Below, piece by piece: positions 45,612 to 58,600 of a stretch of DNA of 64,000 nt (its first letter is position 1; the number at the start of each line of letters is the position of its first letter). The notes beneath the pieces are model-generated. The model made no database searches. It saw only the letters and a list, made by a program, of their open reading frames with translations, and was not told the DNA's origin. This stretch comes from Calvatia gigantea (Eukaryota > Basidiomycota > Agaricomycetes > Agaricales > Lycoperdaceae): assembly GCA_025093985.1 (NCBI GenBank), contig JACAAK010000024.1, positions 1-64,000 on the forward strand, given 5' to 3'. The position numbers were made by a program, and so were the translations under genes.

Positions 45612-48484
45612 GGTGGCGGACTGTCTCCTGGTGAAGGAGTGCATGATGAAATGCTGTCTGGCAGTAATGAAGCAGAAATAGAATACTAAATGTGATATGG
45701 ATGTACAGCTTAGATTAAGCTGACAGAATAGATTTTTAAAGGTTTCTGCACAAGGCAAGTTTGTAGGGAGGCAATCTGACAATATGAGGGACAATTCCAC
45801 AAAATAACATGAAACAATGATGTGTAGAGAACACCAGAATAACTAGCTATCTTCACTAAGAAGAGTAAAGCCAAGTTACACTGTAAAAAGTGCAACTCGC
45901 ATCCCTTATCTAAGAAGTTAACAAGACACAGAACCTCAGGTACTCCCTAAGATTCACCCTTATCAAGTCAATGACCAGAAGCGCACTATCCTACACTTGT
46001 GATACTCCAAGTACCAAGGTGTAGTGATGCAATATGCTCTTAATCTAAGCTTACTTCACAAGTAAGCTGAAGTCTTCTTCTTAGATTACAAAGGTCTCAA
46101 CCTTAGCTCAAGTCACTTAGTCCAGTTAATCTTGAAAGAACTTATTACTTTGCTTCACTCAGACACAATAGATCACTTTTCACTGTGCTCTGAAGGCTGG
46201 GCAATGGCTAGTAGGTTCCTTGCCATGTCTGACACCTTAGAGGGGGTTTATATATTATTTGGGTGCTTGTTATGACAAGACAATGATTACACAACTAGGA
46301 ACATATTATCAAGCAAGGTACAAACTGGTAGATTAGATTGCGTGCCAAGAGCGCTGCAACCTGTTAGATTAGTGAAACATTGGAAATACAGAAGGATTCT
46401 AGGTATCCATTTGTTCCAGGCTGTGTTTTAGCCCGTTCTCTGGGTCTGCATTCTTCTCTAAATATGTAGAACATCTAAGATTTCGGATGTCACATGAACT
46501 GTTCTCCTACATGTCCCCATGGATTGTACACGAACGCGTCCATACATGTCATTAGTACTGAGTGATGTTCGTTAATCTAACAATGGTGGCATTTCCTTGT
46601 GAGCATGCCAATCATTCTTTTAGATTAAGTGCATCAGACTTATTTCCTGAGTCTAGGCTCATTGGAGGGGTCCTGTAGTCCTGTATAGACACATTGGAAT
46701 GGTTTTACCACCTGGTCTGGCCAGAATCACGACTGGTCATATGGTACACTGTTAGAATTGCTTTTTGTTAAGCACAGTGGTCATCCTGTAGCCACCGCTA
46801 TCTGTCATCAATGGTCATAGTGTTCTACAGTGATTGAGTACTCTTTTATTATACTGTTGGGCTCTTAGATTAGGTCATACTACTATAGGAAGGTTTGATG
46901 CAATTGTTAGATTAGGCTTGTATGCCTTAGATTAGTGATTTTCATGTGTGAAAACAGCTTTGCCATTACAGCAGTGAAGGTTTATGCTGGGGTAATGGAG
47001 GTGTAGGTGGAGAATATTTTGATTTGGGAGGTGGAGAAGTTGGAGGTAAATGAACTGGTTCCTTCAGGGGAGGTGGAACATTTCCAGCATCATCTGAAGA
47101 TGGTGGAAAAGGAGGTGTAACCTCTTCTCTTCTGTCTGGCAGGTTTCTCTCTCCTCTGTGATTTGGCCAGTTACTGCTATCCAGCACTGAACCGATGCAT
47201 TTAGGGAAAAATCCCTCATTGAATAAGGTGTTCAGTGATATAAAGATCACATTGCCTGCCATGTGCCGCATGAAGACATAGTTCTTAGAACCTTTGTAAC
47301 TGAGGAATATCATCATTTCGGACTTTGCAGACAATTTGTTCAGGCAGATTTTGTCAGGTAGAAATACATACATGCTGCATCCGAACACATGGATATGGGA
47401 TAAGTCTGGCTTTTCCCTTGAATAACACTCAAATGGTGTCTTCTACTGCAGATGCTGGACTGGCATGTGATTATATAAATGCACAGCTGTATTCAATGCA
47501 AATTCCCACCATGAGTCAGGTAGACATGCCTGTAGCTATATAGCTTGGGCTTTCTCATGTAGAGTGTGGTTCAGTCACTCTGCTCTCCCATTTTGCTGAT
47601 GTGCATAGGAAGCAGTGGTCTCGTAGGTGATTCCACACACCACAAGTCCTGCCAATAATTTCTCATTGACATATTCTCCTCCATTATCAGTGTGAAGTCA
47701 TTTAACTCATATACCAGAGAGATTTTCTAATGTGCTGATCAGCTCTATTAGCTTTTCAGAGGCCTCAGACTTCTTATGAAGGAGGACTACATATATGTGA
47801 GAAGAAAAGTCATCTAAGAATGTCATAGCCCATTTATATTTATGGTAGCTAATGATGGGCAGTTCCAGCAAGTCTGAGTGACATAGCTCAAAGACTGCAG
47901 AGGCTTGCTTGGGATTAATTGGAAAGGGGTTATTATGCATTTTCCCCTTGGCACAGCTGTTGCAAATGCCCTTCTGAGTTGGTGGTGCAGGAATCAGTGC
48001 GATGCCCTCAACGTGCTTAGGTAGCTTGGAAAGTGTGTAATCTGAGGGATGTCCCATTCGACAATGCCAATTGGTATAGTCGGGTAGGTGTAAAGCTAAT
48101 GCTACTGGCTTCTCCTTGCTGTGATGCAAGATATACATGTACACCGTATGTATATTGTTCATAAACAACTAATGAGGCCAGGTGGACAATATAGCTCATC
48201 CCGACTTATCATGGATGGTGGTCCCTTTAACAGTAGCCTCAAGGGTATGTCCAGTCCAAAGGATCTGGCCTAAGGACATAAGCCATTCCATGATTTCCTT
48301 GATGTAAAAAACTGGCGCAATACGCAAAGTAGCGCTTCTGGTTTTGCCTCCATCTACTATGTCATGCTGGAAGATGACAGTACCTCGTCCAGTCATTTCA
48401 TAATTCTGGTTGCCAGTGGCTTGAATAATGCTGAAGTGGCCCATCTTTAACTCCACAAAATCAGAGAGATAATCAGTGACATGG
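45612..48484 (-). pseudogene. Copia-1 duplicate 2 (protease, integrase, linker)
   Basis: This is a tandem copy of 41,705-44,577. It comprises linker scrap 45,612-45,664, the TAGATTA-rich insertion 45,665-46,968, linker start and integrase end 46,969-47,388, integrase core and zinc region 47,707-48,168, and protease C-terminal half to 48,484. There it joins a 53-bp LTR stub. It is nearly identical to duplicate 1, so the event is recent relative to the rest of the decay. Confidence 0.8.
45665..46968 (-). mobile_element. Unclassified TAGATTA-rich insertion, copy 3
   Basis: It is the same length (1,304 bp), ends and CAG flanks (45,662-45,664 and 46,969-46,971) as copy 2, because it was carried along in the tandem duplication rather than inserted independently. 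Confidence 0.65.
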
Positions 48485-48537
48485 TTTCAGCTATAAATAG
48501 ACTGAACCAACATAGTGGTACAGATTGAGATTCAACA
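48485..48537 (-). repeat. 5' LTR stub of copia-1
   Basis: The first 53 bp of the LTR in element orientation remain (TGTTGAATCTCAATC...). The rest of the 5' LTR, primer site, leader and gag N-terminus are deleted. Confidence 0.85.
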
Positions 48538-48920
48538 GGGGTGAGTGAGAATTGGCTAAGTATGTGGAAGATGGCAGGGATATGTTGACTGGTTAATGCT
48601 AAGGCATTTTTGAATCCAGCATATATATCTACAAAGGTAATGCAGGCAGTGGCAAGCATGATGAGGCAGTTGGTGTTCAGCCTCTGGTTCTGAATAGTAA
48701 TGGTGGCTAGCTCTTCATTGGTGGCATTATTGATGTATTTGAGCAGGTCTTTGAGGAGCCCCTGGGCTGGGGATGGAGTTGTGGCCATGTTGAAATGGAT
48801 GCCACTTGGAGTGGGAGCTTTATTATTTCCTGGGGTGGGAAGGGGGACAGATGAGATTCTAGTGGGGTTGGGGTGAATAAGGGAGGTGATGGTAATATGG
48901 CTGGATTGACAGGCAGGCAT
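48538..48920 (-). pseudogene. Gypsy-4 ORF3, N-terminal part
   Basis: It starts MPACQSSHITITSLIHPNP at 48,920, six nucleotides after a TGA ending pol. It contains TTPSPAQGLLKDLLKYI and ACITFVDIYAGF. It is open until cut by copia-1. Confidence 0.8.
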
Positions 48921-48978
48921 GTTTGTTCAGCTGGTTAAGTTGCTACATGGTTTTCTGGGTTTTCTGGGTTTTCTGCCC

Positions 48979-49130
48979 CCCTCCATTGGATATGTCAGAT
49001 CCGAGTCCTATCCTCAAGGATAGACTCAAGAACTGATTCCTAAACTTTGGTCCTGCTTCTTCTTCAGTAGCTTGGGTTTCTGATGATTGCTAGCCCATCT
49101 CCATCCAGCCACATCTGTCTTCCTCCTTTA
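48979..49130 (-). other. Copia gag filler inside gypsy-4 chromodomain
   Basis: About 150 bp match copia-1 gag at 45,105-45,260 (shared GATAGACTCAAGAA, GCTTGGGTTTC) and replace the gypsy chromodomain codons. Junctions look like short microhomology (CCCCT on the left). Confidence 0.7.
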
Positions 49131-52100
49131 CTTGAGTTCCTTGTTGTTGATGATGACTAGCTCCAGTGCTGGTGCTGCCCTTTGGCTTGGGAACTCTGCT
49201 TGGTGTGTCTGTATTAGGAGTTGCTCATTAAAAACATCATGGATGGCCCATCTGTCTGGCAGACTGAACCAATATGTAGTATCCCCTATCTTTTCCTTGA
49301 TAAGGAAAGGTCCATACTGTTGTTGCTGCCTCAGAGATTGGTATGGATGTTTGTGTTTTCTAGCCACACTTGATTGCCAACTTAGTATGTTCTGATGTGG
49401 AGCTTGCTATTGTCATGCTGTTGTTTCATCTTTTCCTAATACAGCCATGATGCTGATGAGGTGTTGGCTTGGGCATTCTGTAGGTGTTTTAGGAATTCTG
49501 TGGCTATGGGATTGTTCATTGTCTCACTGTTCTTCCCCTTCCATAGATGCCTTCCATAGTTGAGGAAAAATGGTGTTTCTCCTGTTCCTCTGTATTGTTT
49601 GTCATTATAGTGGAATTCTGCCATTGGCAGCCAGTCAGCCCAGTCATTCTGGTCATAATTGCAGTACAGGTGGATGTAGGTTTCCACTTTTCTGTTGATG
49701 CATTTGGTTTGCCTATCAGTTTGTGAGTGATATGCCATTGACAGGTTGTGTTCTATACCAAGCCTCTTGAACAGCTCGTTTGTGAATTCTGATGTGAACT
49801 GGGGTCTGCAGTCACTGAGTACCTTCCTTGGCAGTCCATGTAACTTCCATATTTCATCTTGATAGATCTGTGCAACATCTTTAGATGTAACATCTATTGT
49901 TGTTGCTATGAGTCATATCATTTTTGTGAAATGGTCGACAATAACTAGTATCACATCCTTTCCCCCCAATATTGGTAAGGGTCCAATCATGTCAATACTG
50001 ATTTCTTCCCATGGGCCATTTGGTACTGGGAGGGGGTGTAGTGGGAACTTGAGTAACATTATTCTTGGCTTGTTCCTTTGACATGTCTGGCAGCTCCAGG
50101 TGTACCTTCTTACGTCCTTCTGTGTTGTGAACTCTAGTCTATTCTTGTATCAGCTCCGTACTTGTCTGCATTCCCTCCTAGCCATATACCTGTTTCAGTT
50201 ATTCCTGCCTGCGCGATCCCCGAGCTCTGACTCATAACTACTATGCCATAGTCATTGGACGTTTCATGTAGTTATCTCCATCCATTCAACTGGATGTTCC
50301 TTCTGTATTTAAGCATACATACATACTCCTGTATTCAGTATGCTTAACCATCTGGTTCTTCTCCCCTTACTCACCCTCAAGACTTAGCCTAAGCTGCAAC
50401 CTGAGGTCTTATCAGACTAAGGTCATAACATTCTGTATTGTCAGCCACCAATAATCATGGATGATTAGTTCTATCATCCTATATTGCCCTGGGTATCCCA
50501 CATCAGGGGCATTGTGGTATTGCTGGAGGATTTCTTCTCATAGTTTTGGGTCTGGAGGTATATATGTGTTATTTTCTTTGTATACCACTCCATTGTCTTC
50601 AGTGAAGTTTGACTCATCCTTTCGTAGTTCAGCAATGACTGGTGTCTTTCTTTGGGGTTTCCTTCATATCTTTTCTAGGAATGTTGGTTCCAGGAACAGT
50701 TCAGCCCACAGTAGTACTGTGTTGTCAGTGCCTCCTGATTATAGCCAGCTTTCTTTGATCATAGTAACTAGCTTGTCTTCTGTTGCTTCTGGTACTTGGT
50801 ATATGCAGGATAATAGATTGGCCTTCATATTGGTTTTTCCAGGCACATGTTGTAGGATGAAGTTGTAGTCCTGTAATTATAGATACCACTGAGCCTGTTG
50901 TCCATTCAGTTTCTGTGGCTCCCTATAGTACTTTAAGTTTTTGTGGTCTGTCCAGATCTCAAACTTTTCCTTAGCATCTAACAGGTAGTGTCTCCATTCT
51001 TTCAGGGCATATACAATAGCCAATAGCTCCTTATCATAGATCTTGTATTTGTGTTTGGCTGGTGAGAGCATTCGTGATGTAAATACAATCAGGTGCCATT
51101 TGTTTTCCTGTAGCTATGATAGCACTCCTCCTAATATATAGTCTGATGCATCTACCTCCACCCAGAATTGACCTTGTCTTTGTAGTAGTGTCAAGGTGGG
51201 TTCTTTGGTGATGCATCTTTTTAGTTTCTTGAATGCTGCTTGGTGTTCTGTATTCCATTCCCATGTAGTTGCCCCTTTGAGTTTGTTCAGTAGTCCTGCA
51301 ATCTTGCTGAAGTTCTTGATGAAGTGTCAGTAGTAGTTGGTGAAGCCTAGGAATCATTCTACTCCCTTTGTGTTTTTGGGCTTGGGCCAGTCTTGCACTG
51401 ATTTGACTTTTCCTTCCTTCATTTCAATTTTTCCATGTCCTACTTTGACCTCTAGCATTGGAATCTCTTCTACATTGAATATGCATTTAGATTGTTTGAA
51501 GCATAGGTTATACTGGTTTGTTCATTCTAGAAATCATATGGTTCATTCTTGTAGTTGCTCCTTTGTGTTGCCAGGAATTGTGAAGTCATCTATATAGTTT
51601 ATGATATCTCCATTTTGTAGTAGGTCACAGAAGATGCTTGTCATCATGTGAGAGAAGGTTCCAGGCAAGTTGCTTAGTCCAAAATACATGACCATTGGTT
51701 CAAAGAGCCCTTCATTTGTGAGAAATGCTGCTTTCCATTCATCTCCTTCCTTGATTCTGACATTGTTGTAGCCCCAAATAATGTCTAGTTTGTTGAAATA
51801 TTTTGCTTTCCCCAGTTTGTCAATGACTTCTCCAATCCTCAGTAGTGGGGTTTTGTCTTTAACCACCACACTGTTCAACCATTGATAGTCCTGTATTAAT
51901 CATTTAGATCCATCCTTCTTTGGGATGAAGAAGGTGGGTACCATATATGGGGATTTTGATGGCCTTATTCATCTGGATTCTAGGTTTTCCTTAATGAAAG
52001 TTCAGAGTTCATCTTGTTCCTTGATCATCATGTTGTATGTTCCTGCATTTATTCTTTGGGGGTATCCTCAGTTAGGATTATTTTGTGGTCCCATTCTGTC

Positions 52101-52520
52101 CACTCTGGAAGTTTGTCGATGGTTGTCTTGTTGAATAGATGGGTGAATAGTTGTACATAATCTGGTAGGTCTTCTGGTTTGGTTGGGTCTGGTTCTTCCT
52201 CCTCTTCTCATAGGTCTTCTATAGTGGTCATACTCCACATTTGGTCTATGATATGAATGTTCTGATGGGAAAATTGGCAGTCTGGCAGGCATCAGGTAAA
52301 CTTGATTTCTCCAGTGTTCCAATCTACCTCTGGGTTATGTTTGACTAGCCAATCATGGCCCAGAAATATTTCTGCCCTGTCTTGTAGCCGTACAACTGAT
52401 GCCTTGATTTTCTCCCAGTGTCCTTGGATATCCATTTTGATAGTTGCTGTTTCCATTACTTTTTCTCCTTGATTTGGGGTTTTATTTACATTTAGTACCA
52501 GGATTTTTTGCTCTAGTTTT
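49131..52520 (-). pseudogene. Gypsy-4 Pol polyprotein
   Basis: Integrase lies at 49,131-50,122, with the NRKVETYIHLYCNYDQNDW helix near 49,640-49,700, and is interrupted at 50,123 by a solo LTR. It continues at 50,431 with the end of the integrase zinc finger. RNase H pieces are at 50,877-51,150. Reverse transcriptase is at 51,543-51,878, with YIDDFTIP where the family has YMDD. Protease is at 52,330-52,590. A small internal deletion near 49,320 distinguishes it from its duplicate at 53,270. Confidence 0.8.
50123..50430 (+). repeat. Solo LTR (gypsy subfamily I) in gypsy-4
   Basis: A 308-bp LTR, TGTTGTGAAC...GGTCATAACA, has a perfect TTCTG target duplication (50,118-50,122 and 50,431-50,435). 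The TATTTAAG box and ATGCTTAACCA at 50,340-50,350 are intact. It is nearly identical to the 5' LTR of gypsy-6. Confidence 0.9.
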
Positions 52521-52975
52521 CATATTGGGATATTTTCTTCATTAACTAGTTTCTTGCTGATGCTGCTGGTAGTGCACCCTGAGTCCACAATTGTGTTTAC
52601 TGTGACTCTTTTTCCTTTTGTGTAGATATTGCTTTTTAGGTTTAATTTGTGCTTTCGTCTCTGAGGAATCATGTAAAATTTGTCTAATATTCTAGATACA
52701 AGTTTCTTGACTCTCAAGGCAGTGCCTACTTGGAGTCCTTGGAAAAATCCTTCTTCTCTTCTGCCTTGGCTTCTTCTATTCCATGGATTTACACTTTTTT
52801 GGGTATAGTACATGCCTTTGCTATATAGCCAGTCTTTCTGCAATTGTAGCAAGTTAACCCCTTGGGTTTCTTGCAATCCTTGGCCATGTGTCCAAAGATG
52901 CCACAATTGTAGCATTTGGGTTCTCCTTTGGCATTGAAGATATAGTGTCTGCTTTCTATCTCCATGGGTTCACCT
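52521..52975 (-). pseudogene. Gypsy-4 Gag, C-terminal part
   Basis: Both CCHC knuckles are recognisable around 52,800-52,915, in shifting frames ([14 protein letters not shown] in one). It ends at the breakpoint 52,975/52,976. Confidence 0.7.
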
Positions 52976-54092
52976 TCCTAGATTGGATTCCATGGTCCAC
53001 ATATCTTCTTCATTGCTATAGTCTTTCCAGTGTACTAGGAATTGATAGCCCCATCTGCACTTTTGTTGTCCTCAGATCTCATCTACTTCATATTCTTCCT
53101 TGTTATTGATAATGACTAGCTCCAGTGCTGGTGCTGCCCTTTGGCTTGGGAACTCTGCTTGGTGTGTCTGTATTAGGAGTTGCTCATTAAAAACATCATG
53201 GATGGCCCATCTGTCTGGCAGACTGAGCCAATATGTAGTATCCCCTATCTTTTCCTTGATAAGGAAAGGTCCATACTACTTTTGGCCTAGCTTCCTTGAT
53301 GTCTGATTGGTATGGATGTTTGTGTTTTCTAGCCATACTTGATCGCCAACTTAGTATGTTCTGATGTGGAGCTTGCTGTTGTCGTGCTGTTGTTTCATCT
53401 TTTCCTAATACAGCCATGATGCTGATGAGGTGTTGGCTTGGGCATTCTGTAGGTGTTTTAGGAATTCTGTGGCTATGGGATTGTTCATTGTCTCACTGTT
53501 CTTCCCCTTCCATAGATGCCTTCCATAGTTGAGGAAAAATGGTGTTTCTCCTGTTCCTCTGTGTTGTTTGTCATTATAGTGGAATTCTGCCATTGGTAGC
53601 CAGTCAGCCCAGTCATTCTGGTCATAATTGCAGTACAGGTGGATGTAGGTTTCCACTTTTCTGTTGATGCATTTGGTTTGCCCATCAGTTTGTGAGTGAT
53701 ATGCCATTGACAGGTTGTGTTCTATACCAAGCCTCTTGAACAGCTCGTTTGTGAATTCTGATGTGAACTGGGGTCTGCAGTCACTGAGTACCTTCCTTGG
53801 CAGTCCATGTAACTTTCCATATTTCATCTTGATAGATCTGTGCAACATCTTTAGATGTAACATCTATTGTTGTTGCTATGAGTCATATCATTTTTGTGAA
53901 ATGGTCGACAATAACTAGTATCACATCCTTTCCCCCCAATATTGGTAAGGGTCCAATCATGTCAATACTGATTTTTTCCCATGGGCCATTTGGTACTGGG
54001 AGGGGGTGTAGTGGCAACTTGAGTAACATTATTCTTGGCTTGTTCCTTTGACATGTCTGGCAGCTCCAGGTGTACCTTCTTACGTCCTTCTG
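52976..54092 (-). pseudogene. Duplicated gypsy-4 segment (chromodomain and integrase)
   Basis: Offset by 3,970 bp, 53,101-54,092 repeats 49,140-50,122 with very high identity. It includes the KLGQK and GPF module, which the first copy has lost, and more of the chromodomain (52,976-53,090). It ends at the same TTCTG target, where the 5' LTR of gypsy-6 begins. Confidence 0.8.
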
Positions 54093-54400
54093 TGTTGTGA
54101 ACTCTAGTCTATTCTCATATCAGCTCCATACTTATCTGCATTCCCTCCTAGCCATGTACCTGTTTCAGTTATTCCTGCCTGCGTGATCCCCGAGCTCTGA
54201 CTCATAACTACTATGCTATAGTCATCAGACGTTTCATGTAGTTATCTCCATCCATTCAACTGGATGTTCCTTCTGTATTTAAGTATACATATATACTCCT
54301 GTATTCGGTACGCTTAACCATCTGGTTCTTCTCCCCTTACTCGCCCTCAAGACTTAGCCTAAGCTGCAACCTGAGGTCTTATCAGACTAAGGTCGTAACA
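54093..54400 (+). repeat. 5' LTR of gypsy-6
   Basis: A 308-bp LTR, TGTTGTGAAC...GGTCGTAACA. It has a TATTTAAG box near 54,277 and ACGCTTAACCA at 54,310-54,320. Confidence 0.9.
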
Positions 54401-54402
54401 TT

Positions 54403-54413
54403 TGGTTAAGCAT
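54403..54413 (+). other. Primer-binding site of gypsy-6
   Basis: TGGTTAAGCAT starts two bases after the LTR. It is the reverse complement of ATGCTTAACCA in the solo LTR and the gypsy-1 LTR, with one transition relative to its own LTR. Pairing of the transcript's own 5' end is the simplest explanation. Confidence 0.7.
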
Positions 54414-54480
54414 CCCCACCTCACCTTGCAAGGAGTAGGCTGAAAACAGGCCTGAACAGAAGTAACTCAGGAGCTAGTAT

Positions 54481-55606
<1,126 letters not shown>

Positions 55607-58600
55607 GCACTACCTTGAGAGTCAAAAAGCTTGTATCTAGGATATCAGACAAATTCTACACAATTCCTTAGAGAAGAAAGTGCGAACTAAATCTAAAAGG
55701 AAAAATACAAACAGCCAGGAAGGAGATAACAGTCAACACCATCATAGACTCAGGGTGCACAACCAGCAGCATTAGTAAAAAATTAGTAGACAAAGAAAGG
55801 CTCCCGACCCGGAAATTGGAACAGCAAATTTTGGTACTCAACGCAGATGGAACACCTAACCAAGGTGGAAGGGTAACAGAGACCACCACAATCAACATTG
55901 ATATCCAGGGACATAAAGAACAAATCGAGGCCTCAGTCGTACAGCTACAAGACAGAGCAAAAGTCTTCTTAGGACATAATTGGCTAGTCAAACACAACCC
56001 AGAGGTAGACTGCAACAATGGAGAAATCAAGTTCACCCGATGCCCTCCAGGCTGCAAATTCCCCCATCAGAACATTCCTATCACTGAAAAATTACAAAGC
56101 ATAACTACTATGGAAGACTTATGGGAGGAAGAAGACGAACCAGACCCGACCAAACTGGAAGACCTACCAGACTACATACAACCGTTCACACACTTATTCA
56201 ACAAAACGACATTCGACAAACTCCCAGAGTGAACCGAATGGGACCACAAGATAGTCTTGACAGAAGATGCCCCAAAAGAAATAAGTGCAGGGACATATAA
56301 TATGACAGTTAAAGAACAGGACAAACTCAAGTCATTCATCAAGGAAAACCTAGAATCAGGACAAATATGGCCATCGAAATCCCCATATGCAGCACCGACA
56401 TTCTTCATCCCAAAGAAAGACAGATCCAAAAGGCTAATCCAAGACTACAGATGACTAAACAACATGGTAATCAAAGATAAAACACCATTACCAAGAATCG
56501 GCAAAGTAATTGACAAGCTTGGAAAAGCAAAATACTTCAATAAGTTGGACATCATTTGGGGATACAACAACGTCAGGATCAAAGAAGGAGACAAATGGAA
56601 GGCTGCCTTCCTCACCAATGAAGGACTCTTTGAACCAACAGTCATGTATTTTGGCCTAAGCAACTCACCAGGAACGTTCTCCAGGATGATGACAAGCATT
56701 TTCCGTGACCTCTTACAAAATGGAGACATTGTAAACTATATGGATGACTTTGCCATCCCAGGAGACACCAAAGAACAACTAAAAGAGTGGACAATACAAT
56801 TCCTAGAACAAGCGGCCCAGTACAACTTATGCTTCAAGCAAACCAAGTGCATCTTTGATGCAGAAGAAATCCCAATGCTAGGAGTTCGGGTAGGACATGG
56901 ACGAATCGAAATGGAGGAAGACAAAGTAAAGACCGTGTGGGAATGGCCCAAACCCAAGAACACCAAAGGGGTGGAAAGGTTCCTGGGTTTCGCAAACTAC
57001 TATCAATGTTTCATCAAAAACTTCAGTACAATTGCGGGGCCCTTGAACAAACTCAAAGAAGCAACTACATGGGAATGGACACAAGAGCACCAAGACTCAT
57101 TCAACTGACTCAAGAAGTGTATCACCGAAGAACCTATCCTAACATTACCACAAAGACACGGCCAATTCAGAGTAGAAGTTGACACATTGGACTATGCATT
57201 AGGAGGAGTCCTTTCACAATTACAAGGAGACAAATGGCATCCAATTGCTTTCACATCATGGACATTGTCACCAGCAGAACGAAACTATGAAATATATGAC
57301 AAAGAATTACTAGCTATTGTTCACGCCCTGAAGGAATGGAGACACTACCTCCTGGATGCCGAGGAATGATTCAAAATCTGGACTGACCATGAAAATCTCA
57401 AGTATTATCGAGAACCACAGAAACTAAATGGACAACAAGCACAGTGGTACCTATGGCTACAAGACTACAACTTCATGCTACGACATATGCTGGGAAAAAC
57501 AAACATGAAAGCCGATCTGTTATCCCGAATCCACCAAATGCCAGAAGAACAAGAAGATAAACTAGTCACTATGATTCGAGAAAGCTGGCTACAGACGGAA
57601 GGCACAGACAGCACAGTACTCTTACAGGCAGAATTGTTCATAGAACCTAACTTCTTAGAACGAATCCAAGACCAAACCCGATGAGAAACAACAGTCCTAA
57701 CTGAGCTACAGAAACAAGGATCCCAGCTCACTGAAGATGATGGAGTGATCTACAAACAGAATAGTGCATATGTCCTGCCTAACCAGAAACTACGAGAAGA
57801 AATCCTAATACAGTACCATGACACCCCAGATGCAGGACACCCAGGACAACACAGGATGACAGAACTGATCAGCCGAGACTACTAGTGGCCATCAATATGA
57901 AAGGATATAAAAAGATATATCCGAGGATGCCAAGCCTGCCAAAAAAACAAGTCAAGAATGAAGCCGCTCAAATCACCACTACATCCCCTCCCAATACTAA
58001 ATGGACCTTGGGAAGAAATCAGTGTCGACATGATTGGACCACTGCCGGAATCTAATGGAAAAGATGCAATACTAGTCATTGTGGACCGCTTCACAAAAAT
58101 GATACGGCTCTCAGCAACAACCATGGATGCGTCATCCAAAGACGTCGCAAGGATATATTGAGATGAAATATGGAAGCTACACGGATTACTGAGGAAAGTA
58201 CTTAGTGACTGAGGACCTCAATTCACATCAGAATTCACCAAGGAGTTATTCAAAGGACTTGGCATCGAATGAAATCTATCAACAGCATACCACCCACAAA
58301 TGGATGGACAAACCGAATGCATCAACAGGGAAGTGGAAACCTACATCTGCCTGTACTGCAACTATGACCAGAATGACTGGGTGAAATGGCTCCCCATCAC
58401 AGAATTTCAGTACAATGACAAGCAACACAGAGGAACACAGGAAATACCATTCTTCCTAAACTACAGAAGGAATCCATGGAAGGGCAAGAATGAGCCAACA
58501 ACGGACAATCCCACTGCCACAGCATTCCTGGAACAACTACAGGCCGCCCGAGACAATGCCTCATCAGCACTACAGACATACCAAGAAAAGATGAAACAAC

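Larger units (their letters stand above)
38796..48537 (-). mobile_element. Copia-1, nested in gypsy-4 and internally duplicated
   Basis: The minus-strand Ty1/copia element is bounded by TGTTGA...TCAACA LTR ends, with an imperfect target duplication (AGGGT at 38,791-38,795 and GGGGT at 48,538-48,542). Reading 5' to 3' it has an LTR stub (48,537-48,485), protease-integrase-linker, insertion, then gag-protease-integrase-linker, insertion again, then linker-reverse transcriptase-RNase H and a full 3' LTR. The two middle parts are a tandem duplication with a 3,907-bp offset. The gag N-terminus is absent. Confidence 0.85.
37841..52975 (-). mobile_element. Chromovirus gypsy-4 (subfamily II), split by nested insertions
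   Basis: The 3' LTR and ORF3 C-terminus are at 37,841-38,795. The remainder (ORF3 N-terminus, pol, gag C-terminus) is at 48,538-52,975. Copia-1 fills 38,796-48,537 and a solo LTR fills 50,123-50,430. The 5' LTR and gag N-terminus are missing: at 52,976, just after the second knuckle region (TCCATGGGTTCACC), the sequence jumps to a second copy of its own chromodomain region. Copia-derived filler replaces part of the chromodomain at 48,979-49,130. Confidence 0.85.

Noticed and set aside
54401..54420. Gypsy primer site as a tRNA 3'-end site
   Set aside because: It begins TGG as expected for a tRNA CCA end, but the implied acceptor stem does not fit any tRNA I know, while the match to its own LTR is exact.
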